From: Treponema sp. UBA4873
Lineage (GTDB): Bacteria > Spirochaetota > Spirochaetia > Treponematales > Treponemataceae
Length of the DNA stretch: 64,000 bases
NCBI GenBank assembly: GCA_002399405.1
Contig: DHDP01000020.1
Location: 99,043-163,042 of the forward strand
Direction: 5' to 3'
Position 1 is the stretch's first letter. Every line of letters starts with the position of its first letter. The notes beneath the pieces were generated by a model. It was not told the origin of the DNA. It saw only the letters and a list, made by a program, of their open reading frames with translations, and did not search any database. Positions 7,879 through 15,765 of the stretch are shown piece after piece. Position numbers and translations under genes: made by a program.

Positions 7879-8691
7879 TTATTTTCCGCTGAGTATTTTT
7901 ACGAACAGCAGAACGAGCACCGCGATAATGACGGGACGAACGTATTTTTCCCCGTCCTTTATGACAAGTCCCGAACCGCAGTAGTTGCCGGCTATGCTGC
8001 ATACCGCAGCTGCCGCACCGAGCGCCCACACGACTTTCCCGCCTGTTATGAACGTTGCAAGCGCGGCGGCGTTCGACGACCAGTTCATACATTTTGTATT
8101 ACCCGCTGCGGTCCGCTCGTCAAATCCGAGAACGCCGGTAAACACGAGCATGATGAACGTACCCGTTCCCGGTCCGTAAAATCCGTCGTACATGCCGATT
8201 ACAAACGATGCGGCAGTCGCAATGATAAGCTGAATCTTCCGGGAAAGATTGCGGTGTGCGTTTTTCCGCGGCGCTGATCCCGCTGCGGCATCCGGTTCTT
8301 CAGGCATATCTTTCCGTCTTCTGCGGAACACAACGACGACGGCGACAACAGGCAGGACCACAAGAAGCACTTTTTTCAGCAGCTCATCCCCCGCGATAAG
8401 TGCAAGCCGTGCTCCGCCTGCAGACCCCGCCAGCGCAGCTGCGACTGTAGGCAGAATGAACACCTTTTTATAACATTTGTTTTTCAGGTACCGGCCGGTC
8501 GCAACAGTCGAACCGCAGAACGATGAAAGCTTGTTCGTGGCAAGCGCATTATGAACCGGCAGTCCCGCAAAGAGATAGGCGGGAAGCGAAATGATTCCGC
8601 CTCCGCCGGCAATAGCGTCGACGAATCCGGCAAGAAAGACAAGCGGACACACGATGAGAAAGGTAAAAGGAGTAAGTGGTAAAACATCCAT
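7879..8691 (-). CDS. TSUP (TauE/SafE) family membrane permease
   Basis: A 270-residue inner-membrane protein of the TauE/SafE family, which moves sulfite, sulfonates or other small organic acids. The two half-repeats are visible: FLAGFVDAIAGGGGIISLPAYLFAG near the start and IGMYDGFYGPGTGTFIML after about residue 160. Between them is a charged cytoplasmic loop (RRRRKDMPEEPDAAAG). About eight hydrophobic helices can be seen. There is no strong ribosome site before the ATG at 8691. It lies upstream of the DeoR-type gene on the same strand but 136 bases away, so it may be a separate unit. Substrate unknown. Confidence 0.85.
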   Translation of the reverse strand: MDVLPLTPFTFLIVCPLVFLAGFVDAIAGGGGIISLPAYLFAGLPVHNALATNKLSSFCGSTVATGRYLKNKCYKKVFILPTVAAALAGSAGGARLALIAGDELLKKVLLVVLPVVAVVVVFRRRRKDMPEEPDAAAGSAPRKNAHRNLSRKIQLIIATAASFVIGMYDGFYGPGTGTFIMLVFTGVLGFDERTAAGNTKCMNWSSNAAALATFITGGKVVWALGAAAAVCSIAGNYCGSGLVIKDGEKYVRPVIIAVLVLLFVKILSGK

Positions 8692-8784
8692 ATCTGTAAG
8701 CCGTAATTCTAAAGAATACAGACTGATGAGGCAAGCAGCATATTCGTTCCCGATGTTTTCAGATTCTGTTCAAACATAGAAAAT

Positions 8785-8813
8785 TTGACAAACTTCATTT
8801 CCGGACTTATCAT
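8785..8813 (+). promoter_or_regulatory. Promoter of the esterase gene
   Basis: TTGACA (8785-8790), a 17-base spacer, then TATCAT (8808-8813). The layout is the same as the promoter at 13515-13543, and both feed straight into a RAT-terminator leader. Confidence 0.75.
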
Positions 8814-8819
8814 TGTTGT

Positions 8820-8896
8820 GGGTTGCTACTGTATTCTACAGGCAAAACCAGCTTACTCCGGACAGAGAAAGATGGTTTTGCCTTTTTTGTCCGGAG
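8820..8896 (+). promoter_or_regulatory. BglG/LicT-type RAT overlapping a terminator, before the esterase gene
   Basis: The first 30 bases (8820-8849) match the ribonucleic antiterminator of bgl/lic operons: GGGTTGCTACTG, then TACAGGCAAAACC. The RAT 3' part is also the 5' arm of a terminator: AGGCAAAACCA (8840-8850) pairs with TGGTTTTGCCT (8873-8883), followed by a T-run. An outer pair CTCCGGAC (8856-8863) and GTCCGGAG (8889-8896) flanks the 3' terminator arm and could form an alternative hairpin. A BglG-type protein bound to RAT should block the terminator. The only such protein seen here is encoded at 17218-18102. Confidence 0.85.
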
Positions 8897-8928
8897 TTTT
8901 TCCTATTCTTTTTTTATGGAGGAACTCT

Positions 8929-10236
8929 ATGGATGAAGCTCAAAAAATATGCATCGGCATATTCTCGGGAATGATACTTTTGATCTGCAGCTGTGCCACT
9001 ACAAAACATTCAGCAGCAGACACAAAAGATATTTCACCGGCAGCGGGAGAATACACAACGGTCGTCGGAGGAGAAGACTGGGGACCGGCTGTTGTAAAAC
9101 TTATTGTCAATACAGGGAAATCTGTTGCACCCGGAACCGTAACGAAAGACGCATTTACCGTATCAGTCCGCGCGCAGGACTTCGACTGGCCCCGGATGAC
9201 AGAGATAACAGTCGCCGAAAAACGCGAAGTGCTCAATGCCTACACGTCGGATACTTCGGGGAATGAAACGGACAAACCGAGTACCTATATTGCGCTTGAA
9301 CTGCCGTTCGGTCCGGCAGACTCGATGAGCAGCCCGTTCTTTTACGACGTAAAAACAGGCTTCAACAACTGGAAAACGCCGTATGATTTCAGAATAGAAT
9401 CGCGGCTGCTTACGAAACCGGCTGTAAAATCCGCAGGACGTATCTGTCCCACTGCGGATAATTTTTCCATAGCGTCGTCGACGACGGGAGATGCCTCGCT
9501 GATGTACGCATGGTACAAGCCAGCCGCAGAAGTCAAACATCCGCTCATCATCTGGCTGCACGGTGCGGGAGAAGGCGGAAAGGATCCGTACATTCTGCTG
9601 CTCGGAAATAAAGTAACGGCACTTGCAGGAGACAAAATCCAGAATATTTTCGGCGGCGCATATGTTCTTGCTCCGCAGTCTCCGCTCGTCTGGATGACAC
9701 AGGGCGGAACACCGTACGACCTTACGTCCGACAAACATGTCTCCATGTACAGCAGCGCAGTCGAAGCGCTGATTCATTCGTTCGTTGCGATCCATCCTGA
9801 TATCGACACCAACAGGATTTACATCGGCGGATGTTCAAACGGCGGATACATGACTGTAAACATTGTACTGCGGAATCCGGGATATTTTGCCGCATCTTTT
9901 CCGATATGTGAAGCATATCCGGACGCATATATTTCCGATTCGGATATTGCCCAGCTTGCAGAGGAACACATGTGGTTCACCGCCGCTGCAACGGACTCCG
10001 TTGTAAAACCGGCTGACTACATTCTTCCTACTGTAGACCGCATACGGAAAGCAGGCGGAAAAGACATTCATGAATCATACTTCGACAAAGTACTCGATAC
10101 GACGGGAAAATACAAAAAAGACGACGGCACTCCGTATGAATACATGGGACACTGGTCATGGCTGTACGTACTTAACAACCAGTGTACTGACAACAGTGTG
10201 ACCATAATGGAATGGCTTGCATCAAATTCAAAATAA
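8929..10236 (+). CDS. Exported lipoprotein esterase with N-terminal Ig-like domain (EstA/prolyl-oligopeptidase-like)
   Basis: A 435-residue alpha/beta hydrolase. The start at 8929 has GGAGG six bases upstream; a longer reading would run through the RAT leader. The N-terminus is a lipoprotein signal peptide ending LLICSC. Residues about 40-160 look like the immunoglobulin-like domain of Thermotoga-type EstA esterases. The catalytic domain has the oxyanion strip IIWLHGAGEGG, the nucleophile motif GGCSNGGYM (Ser303), and a late GHWSW histidine. The family includes secreted carboxylesterases. A role in removing acyl groups from plant polysaccharide is possible given the RAT leader shared with the beta-glucoside operon, but unproven. 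Confidence 0.8.
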   Translation: MDEAQKICIGIFSGMILLICSCATTKHSAADTKDISPAAGEYTTVVGGEDWGPAVVKLIVNTGKSVAPGTVTKDAFTVSVRAQDFDWPRMTEITVAEKREVLNAYTSDTSGNETDKPSTYIALELPFGPADSMSSPFFYDVKTGFNNWKTPYDFRIESRLLTKPAVKSAGRICPTADNFSIASSTTGDASLMYAWYKPAAEVKHPLIIWLHGAGEGGKDPYILLLGNKVTALAGDKIQNIFGGAYVLAPQSPLVWMTQGGTPYDLTSDKHVSMYSSAVEALIHSFVAIHPDIDTNRIYIGGCSNGGYMTVNIVLRNPGYFAASFPICEAYPDAYISDSDIAQLAEEHMWFTAAATDSVVKPADYILPTVDRIRKAGGKDIHESYFDKVLDTTGKYKKDDGTPYEYMGHWSWLYVLNNQCTDNSVTIMEWLASNSK

Positions 10237-10241
10237 TTATT

Positions 10242-10324
10242 TTGATAAATTTGATTTTCGTCTTTATTTTTGCAGGTAAAACCTATTAACTCCGGACGGA
10301 AAAAGAGCATTTTACTTTTTTTGT
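10242..10324 (+). promoter_or_regulatory. Degenerate copy of the RAT-terminator leader before the metallo-hydrolase gene
   Basis: The stretch AAAACCTATTAACTCCGGACGG resembles the leaders at 8820 and 13553 (shown here in part: AACTCCGGACGG). A weak stem AGGTAAAA (10274-10281) pairs with TTTTACTT (10310-10317) and is followed by T residues. The 5' half of the RAT is not recognisable. Instead TTGATA (10242-10247), 17 bases, TATTTT (10265-10270) runs into it. It looks like a leader that lost its RAT half. The last 30 bases carry GCGGAGG for the next gene. Confidence 0.5.
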
Positions 10325-10355
10325 TCGGAAATTCTTTTTAAGCGGAGGCAATAAT

Positions 10356-11699
10356 ATGTACTATACAAAAAATGATTTCAAAGTAATACTTTGTACGCTG
10401 CTCTTCATCTTCATCCTGATTCCTGCTTTTTCAGAGAATCAAGTCGAACAAGCCTTAATGAATCTAAAGCCGGGAGAATCTACGGAAGTGGATATTTATA
10501 CTGTTATCAATGTCGAAGATAAATTTTATCACCTGTTCGACGGCACATCGGCCAACAAACCGGGTATACACGTTGATGAGGCGGGAAAGACGACAGATCT
10601 GAACAATACATCCGATATGTATATCATGCTGGGTAAGAAAAAAGCGATCCTCATAGATTTAAGTAATTATCATCCGGAGAGTACTGCCGCCCTCAGGGAT
10701 ATATTTCTTACACTTGCCGGGAACAGACAGAAAATTATTGCCGTTACCCACAGTCATCCTGATCATGTCGGACAATTCTCCGCATTTGCAGATGTACCCG
10801 GTATTACGTTTCTTATCAGTAATGAAGACAAACCCGGACTGGCTGCTTACGCCGAAGCTTTTCATCTCGACCTTTCTCGTTTTACGGGTTTTGAACCCGG
10901 AATGCAGATTGATCTCGGCGGGCGCAAGCTGGATACGGTGCCGGTAACGGGACACACTCCCGGTTCCGTTGTATTTCTCGATGTACGGAACAAGACTGGT
11001 TTTTCAGGCGATGCTGTCGGTTCGGGAAGCGGGGTATGGCTTTTCGGCTCTTTTGAATCATATAAGGCCGGGGTTACGAATCTTATTAAAACTCTGGATA
11101 AATTTCATCTGAAAGATGTAACCTTATACGGCGGTCATTCCTCATGGCAACAGGGAACGGTAAAATTGAACAGACAGTATCTCAACGACATGCTGACTGA
11201 TATCTCTACTGTTGCACAGGGAAAGTTCACGGCCGATTATTTGGGATTCGAACACCGCGGACTGAATTCGAACATTGCGTACGGTACCGCAATAATTACA
11301 GTGGGAAGGGGAAAGGCAATAAAATACGCGATGGATAATGGCGTAACATACAATCCGTATACCGATATTTCCGAACAGACGCCTCATTATGATGCAATTA
11401 TTTTCTGCGCCATGACAGAAATTTTCAGAGGAACAGAATGGACCCGATTTGAACCTGATAAGCCACTTACCGGAATACAGCTTACCTCCACTCTCGCGGC
11501 AATAAACGGGACGCCAATAAAAAAAGAAAATGGCGATGAGCCGCTTGATGGAAATCAGGCCGATGAAATTATCGCGGACTTTGCAAAAACGAACGGGCTG
11601 AAGTTGCCCGCCGATATACTATTTTCAGAAAAGGGCAATCCGACCCGTGCGGAAGCTGCCGTTGTAATTCGGGCAATATATAATTCTCTAACAAAATGA
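10356..11699 (+). CDS. Exported metallo-beta-lactamase-fold hydrolase with SLH-like C-terminal region
   Basis: A 447-residue protein with an N-terminal signal peptide (ILCTLLFIFILIPAFS-E). The metallo-hydrolase domain has the zinc motif THSHPDHVG (His132, His134, Asp136, His137), then VTGHTPGSVVFLD and FSGDAVG. The C-terminal 120 residues contain IFRGTEWTRFEPDKPLTG and NPTRAEAAVVIRAIYN, which resemble S-layer-homology repeats. GCGGAGG precedes the ATG. It lies between two esterase genes and is probably cotranscribed with the next one, 18 bases away. The enzyme's substrate cannot be read from the sequence; lactones, phosphodiesters and sulfates are all known in this fold. Confidence 0.8.
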   Translation: MYYTKNDFKVILCTLLFIFILIPAFSENQVEQALMNLKPGESTEVDIYTVINVEDKFYHLFDGTSANKPGIHVDEAGKTTDLNNTSDMYIMLGKKKAILIDLSNYHPESTAALRDIFLTLAGNRQKIIAVTHSHPDHVGQFSAFADVPGITFLISNEDKPGLAAYAEAFHLDLSRFTGFEPGMQIDLGGRKLDTVPVTGHTPGSVVFLDVRNKTGFSGDAVGSGSGVWLFGSFESYKAGVTNLIKTLDKFHLKDVTLYGGHSSWQQGTVKLNRQYLNDMLTDISTVAQGKFTADYLGFEHRGLNSNIAYGTAIITVGRGKAIKYAMDNGVTYNPYTDISEQTPHYDAIIFCAMTEIFRGTEWTRFEPDKPLTGIQLTSTLAAINGTPIKKENGDEPLDGNQADEIIADFAKTNGLKLPADILFSEKGNPTRAEAAVVIRAIYNSLTK

Positions 11700-11717
11700 C
11701 GGGAGGCGGGAAATTTT

Positions 11718-13280
11718 ATGAAAAAAGGATGCTTGATTTTATCGGGATTATTGCTTTCAATAAACATATTGGGAGGCTGCACTACGACAAACCGGCATGA
11801 ACAGGACAATCTTGCACAGGTCGACGGAGGTATAGTTGCCGGCATTCAGGGAAAAAATCCGGCTGTTACAGTTTTTAAGGGGATTCCGTATGCGGCCCCG
11901 CCCGTCGGCAGTCTCCGGTGGAAAGCGCCCCAACCGGCAGTTCCGTGGATAGGAATCAGAAAGTGCGACCGCTTCGGACCGAGTGCGATACAACAGCCGC
12001 AGGCACCGTTCTGGGTATGGACAAAAGAATTCATCATCGACACGGCCGGAGGCTACTCAGAGGACTGCCTGACGCTGAACATATGGAAAAAATCAACCTC
12101 CAACAATAAAAAGCAGCCGGTAATCGTATTTATCCATGGCGGCGCTTATACGTCGGGCGGTTCATCGTGCGACGTATACGACGGAGAAGATATTGCTGCG
12201 AAGGGTATTGTTTTTGTAAGTATAAACTACCGGGTGGGTATTCTCGGCTTCCTTGCTCATCCCGCATTGTCCGCAGAATCATCCGATGCTGTTTCGGGGA
12301 ACTACGGAATTCTCGATCAGATTGCGGCTCTCAAATGGGTACAGCGCAATATAGCAGCTTTTGGAGGAGATCCCGGCAATGTTACCGTCATGGGTCAATC
12401 GGCCGGTTCCGGTTCGGTTAATTCGCTTCTTATATCGCCTCTCGCCCGCGGGCTTTTCCGTCAGGCAGTCGCTGAAAGTTTCAACTTTGCCGGAAGAACG
12501 CTGCCCGTTTTATCTGATATGGAAAAGTCGGGTAAAGAATCATTCAAAGATAAAACGCTGCAGGAAATGAGGTCCATGACCGCAGACGAGCTTCTTTCGG
12601 TTAAATATCAGAGCGGACCGGTTGTCGACGGAGTCGTTATACCGAAACAACCGCTCGATACATATAAAAGCGGAACTCAGAACAATGTCGCTGTTATATC
12701 CGGGAATGTCGAGGGCGATACGGCGCTTTTCGGTCTGATTACTGCAAAAACAGTCCAGGAATACAAACAGGCTGCCGTAAATACGTTCGGAAACAGAGCA
12801 GAAGATTTTCTTGCAGCGTATCCGGCAGCTGACGATTCGGAACTGAATCAAACTCTCAATCGGTTGAACATCGACAACATGAATGCACTTCAGTATATGT
12901 TTGCCGAACTCCGTTCCATCTCAGGGCACACGGATACGTATATTTATTTTTTCACTCATCAGATGCCGGGAAACGACGGAGCGTCGGCGTTTCATACTGC
13001 AGATGTGCCGTATTTCCTCAATCATTTTTCAGAGGCGCGTGCCGCACTCTGGAAGAATGAGGATTTCACGACAGGCAGGATTATGTCTTCCTACCTGGTA
13101 AATTTCGCAAAAAACGGCACACCTAACGGTAAAGGACTTCCCGCATGGAAACCTGCGGAACAGACAATCTCTCTGAAAGAACTCGGCGGCAGTTTTTCCG
13201 ATATAAACTTTACTCCTGAAAAAGAGCTGCTGTGGAAAAATTTCTACGAAACAAAATTCGGTATAAGCGTTGGAACCTGA
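11718..13280 (+). CDS. Lipoprotein carboxylesterase, type B
   Basis: A 520-residue carboxylesterase of the acetylcholinesterase/type-B family. The signal peptide ends with the lipobox LGGC, so the enzyme should be anchored in a membrane. Family signatures in order: GIPYAAPPVGSLRWK, EDCLTLNIWK, FIHGGAYTSGG (oxyanion hole), NYGILDQIAALKWVQRNIAAFGGDPGNVTVMGQSAGSGS (quoted only as landmarks: the nucleophile is Ser228 in GQSAG) and a late HTADVPYF histidine. GGGAGG precedes the start. Its neighbours are two other exported hydrolases. No transport gene is attached. Substrates are likely short acyl or aryl esters. Confidence 0.88.
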   Translation: MKKGCLILSGLLLSINILGGCTTTNRHEQDNLAQVDGGIVAGIQGKNPAVTVFKGIPYAAPPVGSLRWKAPQPAVPWIGIRKCDRFGPSAIQQPQAPFWVWTKEFIIDTAGGYSEDCLTLNIWKKSTSNNKKQPVIVFIHGGAYTSGGSSCDVYDGEDIAAKGIVFVSINYRVGILGFLAHPALSAESSDAVSGNYGILDQIAALKWVQRNIAAFGGDPGNVTVMGQSAGSGSVNSLLISPLARGLFRQAVAESFNFAGRTLPVLSDMEKSGKESFKDKTLQEMRSMTADELLSVKYQSGPVVDGVVIPKQPLDTYKSGTQNNVAVISGNVEGDTALFGLITAKTVQEYKQAAVNTFGNRAEDFLAAYPAADDSELNQTLNRLNIDNMNALQYMFAELRSISGHTDTYIYFFTHQMPGNDGASAFHTADVPYFLNHFSEARAALWKNEDFTTGRIMSSYLVNFAKNGTPNGKGLPAWKPAEQTISLKELGGSFSDINFTPEKELLWKNFYETKFGISVGT

Positions 13281-13342
13281 TAAAACAGGTAAGGGACAAA
13301 CACACAACGGAAAACACGGTTAACTTTCAGCTTTAATACATC

Positions 13343-13504
13343 ATGTGTCTCTGTCATACAGTTGCTTACGCTTTTGTTATTCCGATGACAGTTTCCGTTT
13401 TTTCCGGCGGACAGGAGACAATGTCCGTCCAGTGCAGCGGAATGTTCAGCAGCGCATTCGATGCCATGTACGGAAACGCAGGCTTATGGAAAACAATAAT
13501 CTGA
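13343..13504 (+). pseudogene. Short reading frame, possible gene remnant upstream of the beta-glucoside operon
   Basis: A 53-codon frame from an ATG at 13343 to TGA at 13502 has a protein-like composition (FSGGQETMSVQ, MFSSAFDAMYGNAG). It has no ribosome site and no family I recognise. It may be the tail of a lost gene. Apart from this, 13281-13514 shows nothing clear. Confidence 0.2.
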
Positions 13505-13514
13505 CAGAAAAAAT

Positions 13515-13543
13515 TTGACAAATTAAGCAATCAGTTTTATTAT
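13515..13543 (+). promoter_or_regulatory. Promoter of the beta-glucoside PTS operon
   Basis: TTGACA (13515-13520), a 17-base spacer, then TATTAT (13538-13543). The transcript would begin just at the RAT that follows. Confidence 0.85.
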
Positions 13544-13552
13544 TATTCCACT

Positions 13553-13633
13553 GGATTGTTACTGTATCATACAGGCAAAACCTACTAACTCCGAACGGAG
13601 AAAGAGGGGTTTTGCCTTTTTTTTTGTCCGGAG
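13553..13633 (+). promoter_or_regulatory. BglG/LicT-type RAT overlapping a terminator, before the PTS gene
   Basis: The 30 bases 13553-13582 (GGATTGTTACTG..., ACAGGCAAAACC) are nearly the classical bgl RAT. AGGCAAAACC (13573-13582) pairs with GGTTTTGCCT (13608-13617), followed by nine T, forming a terminator. A small hairpin CTCCGAACGGAG sits in its loop, and GTCCGGAG follows at 13626. BglG-type binding to the RAT should allow read-through into the operon, which itself encodes such a protein. Confidence 0.92.
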
Positions 13634-13657
13634 ATTTTCCTATACGGAGGAATCTCT

Positions 13658-15634
13658 ATGAACAAGTATGATGGTCTTGCACGCATCATTCTCCAGAATG
13701 TCGGTGGAAAAACCAACATTGAATCTGTCACGCACTGTATTACCCGGCTGAGGTTCAAGCTGCGCGACGAAAATCTCGCAAAAACGGACATTCTCAAGCG
13801 TACCGATGGTGTTGTAAACGTCCTGAAGTCGGGAGGACAGTATCAGGTTGTTATAGGACAACAGGTACCGGACGTTTATGACGCACTCGTCGAAGTGGGC
13901 CATCTGGAAAGTCTTGCGGGAGCTCCCGTGTCGTCAACCGGTGAGAAAAAATCCGTTATGGCATCCTTCATTTCTCTTGTTACAGGCGTATTTGTTCCGA
14001 TTCTCGGCATGCTCTGCGCTACGGGCATCATCAAAGGCGTACTTATGGCGCTGTCGTTCTTCCATCTTGTTAATCCTGCAGGAGGTACGTACATCATCCT
14101 TTACAACGGTGCGGATGCGCTTTTTTATTTTCTGCCCGTTCTCATCGGCTATACGGCTTCCAAAAAATTCGGTATGAGTGAAATTACCGGAATTATGCTC
14201 GGGCTTGTGATGTGTGCACCGGCAATCGTCGGGCTTGCACCGAATGCCATTGCCGTTGCTTTCGGTACAGCACCGGCTCCGCTCGGAACGTTTCTCGGAA
14301 TGAATTATTATACGAAGCTGTTCGGCATTCCGGTTATTATGCCGGCCTCAGGAAACTACACGTCTTCCGTCATTCCGATTATTCTTGTCATCTGGTTCGC
14401 TTCATTTCTTGAAAAAAAGATGAAGCAAATCATACCTTCCGTCATCAAGAGTTTCGGAGTTCCGCTTGCTGTTCTTCTGATTACCGTGCCGCTCATGTTC
14501 ATCATCATCGGACCGGTTGCAGCGGTAATCACTGATCTCATCGGAAAAGGCGCAGGTTTTATATTCAGCAAAGCCGCAGTAGTCGGAGGCCTGTTTGTAG
14601 GCGGTTTCTGGCAGATACTCGTTATCTTCGGTCTGCACTGGGGACTGGTACCGCTCATGTTCATCAATCTTGCCAATCTGAAATACGACATGGTTCTCAC
14701 TCCGTATTTCGCAGCATCGTTCGCCCAGCTTGCGGCGCTTATTGCCGTCATGATAAAAACGAAAGACAAGCAAACCAGAAGTATCGGTATTCCGGCCGTT
14801 ATTTCCGCAATTGCAGGAGTTACGGAACCTTCGATCTACGGTGTCACGCTTCCCCGCCGTAAGCCCTTTATTTTTTCCTGTATCGGAGGAGCTGTCGGCG
14901 GAGCAATCATTTCCGCAACAAAATCATATTCGTATATTTCCGGCGGACTCGGCATATTCGGCATTCCGGGATTTATCATGACGCAGGAATACGCTGATAT
15001 GTACAAAGTTCCGCTCTCAATGAGCGGCGTTACATGGTCGTGCATCGCAATCCTCGTCGCGATGGTCGTTACGTTTGCACTTACGATGCTTTTTTACAAG
15101 GAGCCGGAAACCGGCGCGCTGAGCGGCAGCAGTTCGGGCACGAAAACAGTATCTTCTGGCAGAGAAAACGTATCCGTCACGGTATGCTCCCCGCTTGCCG
15201 GAAAAGTCATGAATCTTTCCGAAGTCCCCGATGAAGCGTTCAGCAGCGGCACACTCGGAAGAGGCTGCGCGGTACTTCCGTCAAAAGGTGAAGTCCGTGC
15301 TCCGTGCGACGGTGTTGTCTCCGTACTGCCCGCAACGTTCCATGCAGTCGGCATCACGTCGGATTCCGGCGCTGATATCCTTATTCACGTCGGAATGAAC
15401 ACGGTCGAACTCAACGGTAAAGGATTCAGTGTCAGCGTCAAAGAAGGACAGAAGGTCAAAAAAGGCGACCTGCTTATCTCGTTCGATGCAGATGCAATTA
15501 CAAAAGCGGGGTATTCAATCGTTACGCCCGTCATCATAAGCAATACCGACAAATTTACGGATGTGGCTGTAGAAAAGGAAATCGGCGGAACTGTCGATTT
15601 CGGCGATGATCTGCTTTCCGCCTCCGGGAATTAA
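13658..15634 (+). CDS. bglF: Beta-glucoside PTS permease, IIBCA fusion
   Basis: A 658-residue PTS permease that imports and phosphorylates aryl-beta-glucosides or cellobiose-like sugars. The domain order is B-C-A. IIB (1-85) has THCITRLRF with the phospho-Cys27. IIC (about 100-460) has some ten membrane helices, with the family stretch ISAIAGVTEPSIYGVTLP. IIA (about 500-650) has ILIHVGMNTVELNGKGF with the phospho-His577. GGAGG lies just before the ATG at 13658. It is the first gene after the RAT leader. The substrate is inferred from the RAT leader and the following GH1 gene. Confidence 0.95.
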   Translation: MNKYDGLARIILQNVGGKTNIESVTHCITRLRFKLRDENLAKTDILKRTDGVVNVLKSGGQYQVVIGQQVPDVYDALVEVGHLESLAGAPVSSTGEKKSVMASFISLVTGVFVPILGMLCATGIIKGVLMALSFFHLVNPAGGTYIILYNGADALFYFLPVLIGYTASKKFGMSEITGIMLGLVMCAPAIVGLAPNAIAVAFGTAPAPLGTFLGMNYYTKLFGIPVIMPASGNYTSSVIPIILVIWFASFLEKKMKQIIPSVIKSFGVPLAVLLITVPLMFIIIGPVAAVITDLIGKGAGFIFSKAAVVGGLFVGGFWQILVIFGLHWGLVPLMFINLANLKYDMVLTPYFAASFAQLAALIAVMIKTKDKQTRSIGIPAVISAIAGVTEPSIYGVTLPRRKPFIFSCIGGAVGGAIISATKSYSYISGGLGIFGIPGFIMTQEYADMYKVPLSMSGVTWSCIAILVAMVVTFALTMLFYKEPETGALSGSSSGTKTVSSGRENVSVTVCSPLAGKVMNLSEVPDEAFSSGTLGRGCAVLPSKGEVRAPCDGVVSVLPATFHAVGITSDSGADILIHVGMNTVELNGKGFSVSVKEGQKVKKGDLLISFDADAITKAGYSIVTPVIISNTDKFTDVAVEKEIGGTVDFGDDLLSASGN

Positions 15635-15678
15635 TAATTCGGGACGTTTGCAAAGGTCAGACGAGCTTTGAAAGTGGC

Positions 15679-15737
15679 TTATCCGGAACGGCTGTAACGG
15701 CATCGTTCCGGATAACTTCAGTTTGCTTCACAAACTG
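15679..15737 (+). repeat. Two tandem perfect hairpins between the PTS and GH1 genes
   Basis: TTATCCGGAACG (15679-15690) is perfectly complementary to CGTTCCGGATAA (15704-15715), a 12-bp stem. CAGTTTG (15719-15725) pairs with CAAACTG (15731-15737), a 7-bp stem with a 5-base loop. Neither has a T-run. They could stabilise or process the operon mRNA. The TTCCGGATA core recurs at 35551. Confidence 0.75.
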
Positions 15738-15765
15738 ATTTACTTGATTTCTTAAGGAAGGTTTT

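Noticed and set aside
8785..8928. Longer esterase reading beginning in the promoter
   Set aside because: It would translate through the -10 box, RAT and terminator; the lipoprotein start at 8929 has a strong SD.
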